A DNA stretch of 60,000 bases from Nymphaea colorata (Eukaryota; Streptophyta; Magnoliopsida; Nymphaeales; Nymphaeaceae): positions 18,493,716 through 18,553,715 of the forward strand of contig NC_045144.1 in NCBI RefSeq assembly GCF_008831285.2, read 5' to 3'. The notes under the pieces were generated by a model. That model did no database searches and had not been told where the DNA came from. It worked only from the letters and a program-made list of their open reading frames with translations. Both the position numbers and the translations under genes were made by a program. Positions 35,394-45,768 of this stretch are shown here, piece after piece (position 1 is the stretch's first letter; each line of letters begins with the position of its first letter).

Positions 35394-37041
35394 CATTTCA
35401 ACCATATCAATATATACATTTAAAAAATTATGTGGATATCTAAAAAAAGTATAACATAAAGTTGAATTTTGGTCACATTTATGAAATGAAATTTAAAGGA
35501 TGTACTTAATCTGTACTTGATTTTTGGATTTTTCTTTGAAAATAAATTTTTACTTGGCAAGAAAAACTCAACGAGGGAATATTGATGACACGGTCAACTG
35601 ATTTGGCCTGACACCACACTGCAAACATAATGAATATTTTCCAATCATTAGATTTGGAAAAGAAAAGAAAGAAAACACCTGTACCTTTCTTTTAGTTGAA
35701 GTCTTTCCCATGCCAGGCTCACTATCAAGTTTCATGCAATCATAGATGTCTCCATCGTCTATCTGAAAATTCACAAAAAAGTTATTAGGGCCAGATGAAG
35801 TTAGGGTAAATTTACAAATTTCAGTGTTTTTCTATGCATTTTTATTTCAGCATGTTTGAACACTGGATAAAACAATTCAAACCTTCATTAAGTGGCCACG
35901 GCATCTAAATATAGAACCCAAAAGATCTTGCTCCCAAGTTTAGACTATATTACTTAGAAATAATTATTATACATTGGAAGATTACTTTCTATGGCTGAGC
36001 ATTAGCTGCTTCACCCATGAAGAATATTCTTGCGTCAAATCCTAGTGGACTTGTATGGTGTAAACTTATCAATGTTGTGAAAATGAGACTTTGATATCTT
36101 TCAAGGCATAGCATTCCAACAAATATACATCCGTCCATGCATGTAGGGCCGCATCAACCTCTTTCGATTCTGTATTCTAAATTAATTGAAATTTTATTAT
36201 TAAATAAATATAAATTTTAATTTAATGATGGACCAATAACATTTTATGAGAGGTTGAATGGATGCATATTGGTTAACGCAATATAGTAATAGCAACACCA
36301 GTACTTGCTAAAATCATATAGCAAACAAAAAAAAAAAGATTTAAATGCTCTGAAATATGAGAAAAGGAGCAGCTTTCTCAACACTAATAAGGCAGATAAT
36401 TCCTAATTGGTCAGTGTGAATTTTGCCACATTTTCCTTTTTTTTATTTAAGAACACTTAAAAACTATTGACATCGACGATTATGAAAATGATGATATAAG
36501 AGGGGGAAATAGCAGCTTGTTGCATAGTACTGAATATACATTAGGACATATTAGCCTGCTATATTTTTTGTTTTTTCTATTTAAGATCAACTTATAAATC
36601 AGAACATGTACTACCAAACATTAAAGACTCCAAAGCCAACAAAAATTATGGATCGGCACTAGTTATAAAATTTTAATTTTTTGGGGGCACCAATATGTAA
36701 ATGATGAAAAATTTCCCTGAAGTATCAATATGAAACTAGGAATTTTTTGTGGATCCATGTCGGCAAATGCCCACACAGTGCCGACACCTACCTCCACCCC
36801 TCCCTCCTATAGTAAAACAAATTAAAATCCCAACGGGCAATGAAAAGTGAATGAAAAATAAAAGGAGGGCACAAACCGTGATGGTCTTGATTGGGAGCTC
36901 CTTTGGATAATCTTTGCTCTCAAGGTTGTGCCTGCTGCCTTCACTTACCAAGGTACGACTGAAGAAGATGACAAGAAGGAGAGCGATGTACAGAGTTTTG
37001 GCAGTCATATCATCAAGTGCTTTGAACATTGTAGACTGCAT
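31642..37041 (-). CDS. Neprosin-family peptidase, copy D, with poly-Asp insert (447 aa, 7 exons)
   Basis: Exons on the minus strand: 36877-37041, 35679-35762, 34415-34678, 33994-34158, 33805-33858, 32382-32552 and 31642-32082, all GT-AG and phase 0, with the same seven-exon layout as C. Features: signal peptide ([17 protein letters not shown]), [79 protein letters not shown] and ENCP. Both family glutamates are kept. Between NCYDLTYW and the final GGPG it has 17 aspartates, a glutamate and three more aspartates, absent from A-C. The ATG at 37041 is preferred over an in-frame ATG at 37101, which overlaps the TATA region. Predicted secreted proline-directed endopeptidase. Confidence 0.88.
31717..31755 (-). 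repeat. (GAC)13 coding repeat, poly-aspartate
   Basis: Thirteen uninterrupted GTC units on the plus strand (GAC on the coding strand) are followed by four ATC units (GAT). The tract lies in the last exon of neprosin D and encodes most of its aspartate run. Confidence 0.95.
33632..33683. repeat. Perfect 26-bp tandem repeat
   Basis: Two exact copies of a unit starting TTTCCATGTGAGAGAAAGAG, at 33632 and 33658, in the intron between exons 5 and 6 of neprosin D. Confidence 0.95.
34234..34330. repeat. Repeat with 22-bp perfect palindrome
   Basis: TGGCTGAGGCACATGTGG is followed by a perfect palindrome at 34269-34290 (half-site GGTGTGGGCAA). Similar words, GGCAAATGCCCACAC near 36760 and TGGGCCACTGCCCACAC near 47826, suggest one repeat family. 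The copy interrupts the intron between exons 3 and 4 of neprosin D. Confidence 0.5.
35205..35482. repeat. Long inverted repeat with (TA)n core
   Basis: The left arm (about 35205-35297) contains CCAAAATTCAACTTTATATT, GATATCCACATAA and GGTTGAAATGCAC. The right arm (about 35391-35480) has their reverse complements in order. The centre is an uninterrupted TA run of about 93 bp (35298-35390). Each arm is about 90 bp and close to perfect apart from scattered mismatches. It lies in the intron between exons 2 and 3 of neprosin D. The left flank is related to 5181-5408. Confidence 0.9.
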
Positions 37042-37083
37042 GCATGGTGAAGTCCGACGGAAATCAAAGTGAAGCACTCGGCG

Positions 37084-37090
37084 TTTTATA
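37084..37090 (-). promoter_or_regulatory. TATA box, neprosin D
   Basis: Minus-strand TTTACTATAAAACGCC, about 43 nt before the chosen ATG at 37041. Confidence 0.65.
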
Positions 37091-37104
37091 GTAAACGGCA
37101 TGCG

Positions 37105-40069
37105 ACATCCTCAGGCAAGGAAATTCATTTGGTTGCACAAGAATTGCAAGAAACGGGAAAACCAAATCCTTATCTTTCTTCAACAGGAAATTAAATTGCC
37201 TCGTTTTGCGAACCCATGATTTTAAGAACCTTTACTCTTTCTTTTTTGTTATATTTGGTCCACAGTTCTTTCTTAGGTAGATTATATTTATTTCGATGCC
37301 AAATTGGATTTTTAATGATGTTAGAAAAGTAAATTTTTGAGATTTGTAAAAGTTCAGTGTAGAATTTCGTCCACCAAGTAGATCTTGTTAGCTATTAGGT
37401 AGGAGGTAAATGAAGGGAAAGGCCATAAAATTCAAATATATGTGATCAATAAGAAAATCTTTACTTTTTTTTGTTGAGTTTTTCGTTGGTAGCTAGCCTA
37501 GCCGCCATGTCAAAGCAATTCGGCTTGGTCTCGCCCACACCATGATGCAGAGTAGCTATGAGACTATGACCAGTTTGCCAGCACATATGGTCACTAATCC
37601 ACTTTTAGTGATGAAGACATGAAGTAGTGTAAAAATATTTTTGCTTAAATATAGTGAAGACAAAGCACCAATTGTGTTTAAGATTTGCACTATGTAGTGG
37701 TGAGTTATGTCGAATCCACCGGGAACATGATTCACGAGAACGTCCAAGTTAAAATTGAAACTAACACTATGTCACCATCCCGACCAAAGTCATCCACCTC
37801 TCTTTACTCAGAGTTGCATCGAGACTTGGTTGGTCTTACAATATATCTTTCAACTTGAGCATCGTGCATGCCACCATTTGCAATACAAATGAGTAATACC
37901 CACAAGAATCAAATCAAGGATGTGTCGTCAACGTGTCATTCAAGCCGACGAGCCATGCTACACCCCTCGGGGCCGAAACTCAAGATTGCTAATACTTAAA
38001 ACAACAGTATTAATAAAGAAGTTACAAGAAACATACAAAATGCAAATACATGTCTGAAGACACCTAGTAATAAACCATATGATTCTAAGGAGGTACTTAA
38101 GGACACCAAAAGGGTCGTTTGGTCATGACAATAATAACATACCATGTATCCGCCCTAAAACTTGGGGCACATCCATGGAACATTATGGAATACTATTTCA
38201 TGGAACCGCCTCAATTTTTCGGGTAGATTGGTGGAATGGCATGCTATTGTTCTCATTGTCAAACGACCTCTAAAAACACAAAAACAAAGTTTTGAGAAGT
38301 TCAGAAGGCAAATCGTGTTCAAATTTTTATCAAATTAGGTTTGTTTTGTTCTTGACATGACTGAGAAAAACGAACTGTTTTTACAAAGTTCAAAAAATTC
38401 TTACAAGTTTCTGATACTGGAATTACAAGTACACAAATGCCCTTGTCCTCAACAATCCTGAAAATTGGCAGTGCATCAAACTAATTTTAAATGCATCTTT
38501 GAAAACCAACCAAATCAACTCCAAATTGGATGAGATTTGATTTGTGCTTAGTAGACACATGGATTAAGCTGTTGTAAATTAAAATTTAAAATTAAAATTC
38601 ATTCAAGATCCACATGACATGGCATGCTAAAGATTACTTTAATCTACACTTCATAATCTTTATAATTGAGGCAAGACCAAAAGCAAGTGAGCTTAAACTT
38701 TAAGTGTCATGCCAAGCAAGTGCAAACTAATTGGGCCCGGCCCACTTATGGATCAACTCTCCTCAAGAGATGGCGGCAAGGATTTGACTGAATGTGTAGG
38801 CTCCACATGACTCTAAACTAATGAAATACAATATTCCTAGCGATTAAGGCGAAAATCACTAATTGTCCTAACTCATTCATAATGTTCTAGAATATATCCC
38901 AAGTAAAAATTACTAATTTTCCTAGTCATGTCGAGCCAACTTCGTAACGACCAATTTGATGAGCCCCTCAACCATCTTCATTGCCATCGAGCCATCATCC
39001 TTCATACGGTAAACACCGTACTCAAGTAACTTAATTAATGTTTCTGTTAAACATTAAAAGCAGAAAAGATATCAGAGGACCTTTGGACAAGGAAGACCAG
39101 ACTTTGACCTTTTAGACAAGGACAAGACTGCAACATTGAACCCTAGAACATCACGGCTCTTGGCTGATCAGGATAAGCATTTATTGCAGCATTCACCATG
39201 TTTTGGTAAAGCAGATGGGAAGAAGGAAAGGGACATCCATGTTTCTCAGTACCACCCCTATAAACTGTTGCGTAGCTATCAGCACTGGGAAGGAAACAAC
39301 AGAAAAGCAAGGTCTGCAGAAGGAAAGTTGCTGTATCATCCCATATGACAGAAACTATAAAAGAGCAGCAAGGAAGAAAAGGAAAAACAGGTGTTTGCGA
39401 CCGCTTACATAAATGCAAGTGATACGATGATTGAAGCATCTATAGTCGATTACTCCTTCAGTAAAGTCATAAAAGGAGGACACGTAGCTTACTTCAATGT
39501 CTGTTGCGACTTGTAGGAGTCTCCTCTCTCCTGCTTCCCCCAACCCCCCTACCTCCGATTTAGCGGACAGTTAATACCACCACCAACTCTCTGATGTATC
39601 AGCAGTTACGGTATGGGACAACAATATTTTTTTTAAAAAAAAAACAACAACAACAATTGTAGAATAATTAATTTCTTGAATTATTCAAACCCTGTCTTTG
39701 ACTCTCGGCCATAGAATTGAATCAATTTGCAACCGGTTCTATTTGAATCAGCCGATTCAGGCCGACTTTGACGATAATGTTGGCTTAAATCAATCACCGC
39801 CTATGACCCATCACTCAGGAGAAAATACTTGTAGCTGATTCCTTATTACTCATCGGTTGATATCTATGCTCAGTTAATTGAAGACCAAGTCCCAACCATA
39901 AATTAGCAGAATCTTCTATCCCTGACAAGATTAATATATAACCAAGAAACGAGTACATGAAACTACTACAGGAAAAAAGAGAGAAGAAAATGCTACAGAA
40001 ATTCATTCAGAAAGTGACGCCGCGGCCATAAGCCACCTGAATCACCAACCGTGACCTCAAAATATCAGT
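37105..40069. other. Intergenic region, neprosin D to AFB2
   Basis: No gene is supported. It contains a MITE (38113-38268) and a TATGTCGAATCCACCGGGAAC-like stretch near 37705, a phrase I associate with Gypsy-type repeats but cannot prove here. Reading frames near 39130-39540 overlap on both strands, lack recognisable motifs and are not called. Confidence 0.5.
38113..38268. mobile_element. MITE with GGTCGTTTG ends
   Basis: It begins GGTCGTTTGGTCATGACAAT and ends with the inverted counterpart, ATTGTCAAACGACC. Internal parts of the two halves (AACATACCATG against AGCATGCCATT) also pair. It is about 156 bp and non-coding. GTCGTTTG-type ends are common in plant hAT-like MITEs; no clear target duplication is seen. 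Confidence 0.7.
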
Positions 40070-42805
40070 CTACACCGTCCAGACAAAGTCGGGGGCATCC
40101 TTTCTTGGCCCAACCAAAGTCCTATATATATATAGCTTATCAACCTGCTGGTCATCATCACTCGAGCTCTCCTCAGTCAGATCCCTATCGTTGATGATCT
40201 CAACATTGAGACTTGGAACTTTCTCTGCCAGCAACTTGCATCCAGGGTAAGTAACATTGCATGTCGACATCCAAAGGGATCGCATTGTCTCATACTTCTC
40301 CACTTCTGCTAAAAGAGCTCTATCACCAAAGGGGCAGTCCCTGATCTCCAGCTTCTTCAAATTCTTGCAGCCTTTCAACACATACTGCATTCCTTCATCA
40401 CTATCGCCAGCAAAGGCAATGGAAAGCATTTCCAGATGCTCAGCGTAAGTGCCAATGTATAGGAATACTTGATCAGTGAGTAGACCTGACAAGGACAAGC
40501 GGCGAAGGTTCTTGCAGGACTGAACAATAGCCCCGAACCCTTCATCCAGTGGTTCCATGGTTATGTAGTCAGGCTTCTTTGGTTCTATGATGCATAGCCT
40601 GAAACGAATGAATCTCGGACAGTTATTGGCTATGGCTATCAAAGCTGCATTTGTCATCTGATGACAGAAGTAGAGAACCGAGTCAAGGGCAGGGCAACCC
40701 TTTGACACTGCAACTAAACCTTCTTCAGTTACAGCTGCATGACCCACACCATAAAGGTAAGATGGGAACACTCGCAATTCCCGCAAATCTTTACAAGTAG
40801 ATGCTACTACTTGAAGTCCATTATCTCCGATATGGTCCAACACCTGAGAACGTCCAAATGGATATGAGAAATCCTCTTGATGGAGGAAATTTTAAGTTCA
40901 GATGTCCAGCAGAAAATAGAGAGACGACAAAAAATAAAAATTTTAATTTAGTCTTAGACCATTATCAAAGGGGAAAATCAAAAAACAAGGTTGCCTAGTT
41001 TATGATAATTCAGACTGAAGGAAGAATCAAAAACATGCATCTGATTACAAAAGAATACAAAGATGGGAAACTGAAACCACCAAAGCAAAAATAAGCAACC
41101 AAATTTGAGAGGTAGATATGGCATTTGTAACAGTTTAAGAAACCGTACCCACAAACGCTGAAGTTGAGGGCAGCGGCCGACCAACTTGATCAATTCATTG
41201 CTTGGAATTGCTGCGTAGCTTAAATTCAATGAAGTGAGGTTTGCACACAGAGAGACTAACTGCAGATATGGTGGAGAAGCTTCCCAGAACCCAGACAAGC
41301 TTCTCAATGACTTGCATTTGAGGAAGGCACTGGCAAGATTAGCAGAGCGAACACTGTGAGGTTCCTGAGAGTTCCCACCTGTACCTAAGTCCTCCAAATG
41401 AGGAGCTCTCAACAGAATCCGGTAAAGAACCTCTAGAGGCACTGAACGATTTAACTGCAAGCTCCTAAGGTTTGGGCACCTAACAACCAGCCTTTCCAGT
41501 GCCCCAACATTTACTTCACCTTTCAAACAAGCAAAATTCAGCCGCACAAGCGACGTGCATGAATCAGGGAAGCAATTGAGCCAATTCCCTCGGTGATCTT
41601 CAATGTCATTTTCTTGCAAATCCAGCTCTCGAAGGTGCCTATGAATTTAAACCGAAACAGAGAACCACAAAATAAAAGGTATAAGAAAAGGAATTACCGT
41701 GCTCCATGTTTGCAACAAGGGAACACCCTCAGCAGCAATAAAACACAACTCACATAGAAAAAGAAAAACCAATTTTTAAAGATATGATTGCCTGCCGCAA
41801 TGAGGAAAAAACATATGCTGGGCCTCTTAATTTACATTCACATTTCCAATGGGGGCCAACGACAAGCTGAGAAGACAAGAATGAATTCATCCCATTCCCC
41901 AGAACCGAGCTTGTCCAACTGAGATAAGGTCGCCCCTGAACATAGACTACCCAATAAGGAATCCCCACATAATGTGTTGGCTAAGTTTGCATGTACCAGT
42001 TCAACCACCACACATACCTTTAACAAATTCAAAAAAACTGAGACCAACCAGAAAAGAAAATAAACCTCCGCAACCAGAAAAGAAAATAAAATATCAACTG
42101 GTCCTACCAAGTCAGAAATAAGCTAAAATAACACCAAATAGCTTTATATTTTTTCTTGGAACATACTCCTCGGTAAGGTATTCACACCTCGATATACAGG
42201 CCAGATATATTTGAACATCAACATAACCGCCATATGTATTAACAAATTGGAAACAGGATTTAACAAGAAAAGTGGTAGAACCAAACAAAAATGAAGCTAA
42301 GATCACAGTACAATTTCGAACGCCAATGAATCGGACGACATAGAGGAACTCACCTGCAGTGTGCAGCAACTGCAGCAATGCCCTCCGTAGTAAACCCATC
42401 ACAGCTAATGAGAACTAAGGACTTGAAGTTCGGAAATGATCGGGAAAGAAGCTCCAGGCTCTCATCGGAAACCACCATCCTCTTCAATCGAATCTCCTCC
42501 AGACACGGGTAGCTCTTCGCCATGGCCTCAATCCATGGGTATACTTGGCCTCCCCAATCATAGGGAACCAGGTTGAAATCTGCAAAATGAGGCTTCCCCT
42601 TTAGAGTGAGCGACTTGATCCGCGGAAACCTCGAGATCAACCGCTCCGGGCTGATCGAATAGCAATTCCCTATGAACACCCTTTCCCTTGACCATCTCTC
42701 GATCCGGAACCACGATTTGCACACCAGAGACAACGAATTCCGATCACGGTGGCCGGAAATGAAGCTGAATATGTGTTCGACGATCTCGTCTGGAAACGAC
42801 GCCAT
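40070..42805 (-). CDS. AFB2: TIR1/AFB auxin receptor F-box protein, AFB2/AFB3 type (571 aa)
   Basis: Nuclear auxin co-receptor: the F-box joins SKP1 in an SCF ubiquitin ligase, and the leucine-rich repeats bind auxin with Aux/IAA repressors and direct their degradation. Exons: 42354-42805, 41149-41638 and 40070-40843, with GT-AG introns splitting an arginine codon (AG|G) and following QRLW. The F-box is at residues about 3-45 ([19 protein letters not shown]). The hormone pocket and cofactor motifs are visible: [32 protein letters not shown] and [12 protein letters not shown]-like [12 protein letters not shown]. Total length matches the family (about 575). [13 protein letters not shown] and [18 protein letters not shown] favour the AFB2/AFB3 clade over TIR1. 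The third exon has a miR393 site. The gene appears intact. Confidence 0.95.
40270..40287 (-). promoter_or_regulatory. miR393 target site in AFB2 mRNA
   Basis: The plus strand reads TCCAAAGGGATCGCATTG, identical to the first 18 nt of miR393, so the minus-strand mRNA is fully complementary there. The following bases (TCTC) no longer match. miR393 cleavage of TIR1/AFB2/AFB3 transcripts at this conserved LRR position is well established. Confidence 0.93.
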
Positions 42806-43640
42806 ACCCTTCGCTCGCCACGTGCCGATCAAGGCCTACTTCCACTTAAAGGTGAACTACAAACACCAGAATATGCCAAGATTTTTCCTAGCCAGTAAAA
42901 AAACAACTACCAAAAGCATGAAAAGAGGGAAAACAACAAAAACATAGAAGGTTTGCTCTCTAATTTCAACTATTAGACTGCAAAGCAACAGTTCCTAAAA
43001 CCCTAACCCCAAACCTAACTTTTCGGTTTCCACCACCATGAACAACAAGAAGAAATGCGAGAAAAATTCACTCAGAAATGAATCCTTCACTCAAACAAAA
43101 GGTCTCAAAACGCTCCCCATTCCTCACCGTTGCATCCCTCCAGATCACCTAACAAAGAGACTAAATCTCCACCAAATGGTAAAGAAACCTCAAAACCAGA
43201 ACACCACCATATAATCTCCGACCCATCTAGAACCCCATTCTCTCTTGCATCAGGAAAGACTAAAAAATCAGACAGACAGCAACGGCTGGAACAGATCCCA
43301 TTTAACCAAGCATCCCATTCCCACCCGACCCCATCCTCAAATGACAGGAAGCAACAGAAGATGTGAACTCAAACAGACCCCAGGAGCTACAACCAGAACA
43401 ATCACAAAGCTTACGAAATAAGCATTCAAAAACACGTAACAATCATCCAAAATCCTAACACAAAACCACCAAAAAAGGGGAAGAAACCAGACTCCTCAAT
43501 CTCCAACTCTCTCTCTCCCTCTAGCCCAGCAAAAAAAATCTCTTCTTCACTGAGATTCTCTCTCCAAGTTAAAGACCAACTTTGGGTTATAACTCGAGGT
43601 GTTAACCGTGGTTAATTCCTTTTTTTTTTCTTCTCCTTCG
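42806..43640 (-). other. AFB2 5' leader and probable promoter region
   Basis: On the minus strand a GA-rich leader-like stretch (GAGGGAGAGAGAGAG) lies at about 43500-43560, which fits TIR1/AFB 5' UTRs. I could not fix a transcription start or a TATA box. A 5' UTR intron is possible. No other gene is supported. Confidence 0.4.
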
Positions 43641-45437
43641 CCCTTTCAAACCGTGGACGGCCAGGATGGCGCCTTAGCAAAGCGACAAGAGACGCGGGCC
43701 GTAAGATGCAGGACCCCGCACGCCTCCCGCAGGCATGCGTCCTTATCGCTCGTCGATCAACGCTGCTGACCAATCACATTACGCAGCTCCCTTTTTTTAA
43801 TATATTACAAATAATTAGTTGTTTTTATGAAACTTATTAGTGCGATAATATTTTTTTTGGAAAATGTAAATGAACTTATTATTTAAATCACATTTCTATC
43901 ATAGAGCAATCACTAGACGGAAAAGTTGTTTATTTATGTGCTATCATTAAAAAAAATTAGCGGTTCATGATGTCCAGTATTGATTTCGGTGCATGGATGG
44001 CTTTTTTATACTTCAGTAAGTGAATAAATAAATGCGTATTATATATATAAATAAACTAAAATCTTTTGTACGTATCGAGATCCTGTGATTTAGGCTTATT
44101 GTTCGTGATACATGTACAATCAAGAAACTAAAATTTAAAATATACTTCTTAAAAGAAACAAAATTGATAAAAAAAAAAAACTGGGAGACTCTAATAGGTT
44201 GTAAACGACTAAATTTTACAATTTAATCCTGCCTTTTACTTCATCTCTCTCTCTCTCTCACAGACATATATTAAAACACATAAACTAGTTTAGTTGAAGG
44301 TTTAGAAAGTTTAATGGGTAAAGTTGTTTTCTTCAATAGGCCGAGGCCCAGCCGAGCCAGCATTCTAAAACTCGGGTTCGGTTGACTTAAAAAACTTGAG
44401 CCCAAGCTTGGCCCGGGTTGGGTCGGATTACATTAAAAAATTATTTTTTTAATATAAATTAATATATAAAAATAAATTAATTAAAAATTAAAAATCATTA
44501 TCTGACGAACTTATCGGGCCCACCCAGGCCGGCCCGTCGAATCAGCCGGGTCTCCTTTTTCCAGGCCCGTCAATTTGTAACCTTATCTTAGCTGGATACA
44601 AAATTTTTAAAATAACAAGATTCGAATCCCAGTTAGAAGCAAAACCCAATTACGTAAATCAAAATAAATGCAAAAATATAAAAGTAACTAAAAAAAAATT
44701 TAAAATATTTTTGAAAAAATTACTAGCACGTGGCACCGTTCAACTAGCTGCCGATTCAATTCAATCGGGCTGCCCGATTGCGATAACGCTGGTTTATTAC
44801 ACATTGAAAAAATAAAAAATAAAATAAAATGCACTGCACTTAGGTCTTGAAAGAGTAACGAAATCAAGTCCGTGATTGAGCATTTCACGTTTGGTCGTCG
44901 AATTAGGCATGAAAAAGGAGAAAAGCGTTTGACTATGTTGCCGAAAGTTGGGGAACCATTGCGCAAACTTTTCGGTATTCAAGTATGCCTTTCCTGTCAC
45001 TTGCTTTCGCTTTTTTCATGTCATATTTTATTCCATCTTTGACCATGCACCCCTCATTCAAACACGGTAGAATGCGTCCTACCGTTTTCTTTGTAGAACG
45101 TACAAATTTCCTTTTAAAAATCTTGTCACAACCTAATGGAAGAGACAAAATGGGACATTTTCCTACCGCTGTTTAACTAATCTTTAACTTTGTCTGCTTT
45201 GTTACACTTAACTTTGTAAGTACAAACAATTATGAGTCAAACTATTTAAAACTTACTGCAACAAATGCATTAATATTTATTAGCACCCAAAAGAAAAAAA
45301 TAAAGCCCTAGTATAGTAAAAATAGAGCTTCAATGATGATCTAGATGGTCCGGGATGATGCTTGGAGGAATTAAAGCTACCCACTTCTCCTTGTCACTAT
45401 GGTTTAATGTCTATATCACACGGACCCTTCAAAAAAA
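43641..45437. other. Intergenic region with GGCCCGG-family repeat
   Basis: No gene is seen. A repeat at about 44333-44582 has GGCCGAGGCCCAGCCGAGCC at one end and CAGGCCGGCCCGTCGAATC and CAGGCCCGTC at the other, around an AT-rich core. The rest is AT-rich and unremarkable. Confidence 0.5.
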
Positions 45438-45768
45438 GTGTCGCACCCATGTCGACACGGTGCTGGTGTTGGTGCTGATACTGATGCGGCTCGGACATGC
45501 ATCCCAATTGCATCTTTTCTTATGCATGTTCAAAATATTTTCTATTCTTTCTTTCTTTATGTATAGTAATAAAAATAAAAATAAAAAAAGGACAACTTAA
45601 AGCTAACAAACAAGCTAAAATTATATATATACATATATAAATTATGAATACATACATTTATATATATAATAAATATATTATATATATACACTCTTACTGC
45701 ACCTTCGTACCCAAATTTTTTGAGATCCACACCGGTACCAACACCAGCACTTCGCACTCATGCGACAT
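45438..45768. mobile_element. MITE-like element with GTGTCG ends
   Basis: Left end GTGTCGCACCCATGTCGACA then CGGTGCTGGTGTTGGTGC. Right end, inverted, ATGTCGCATGAGTGCGAAGTGCTGGTGTTGGTACC when read on the other strand in two pieces. The inverted match spans about 45 bp with mismatches. The centre is AT-rich and non-coding. Confidence 0.65.

Noticed and set aside
37042-37101. An upstream ATG for neprosin D at 37101
   Set aside because: It lies upstream of the TATA box, so a transcript starting normally would not contain it.
39130-39540. Overlapping frames on both strands before AFB2
   Set aside because: None shows a recognisable motif, splice-compatible structure or homology to a known family.
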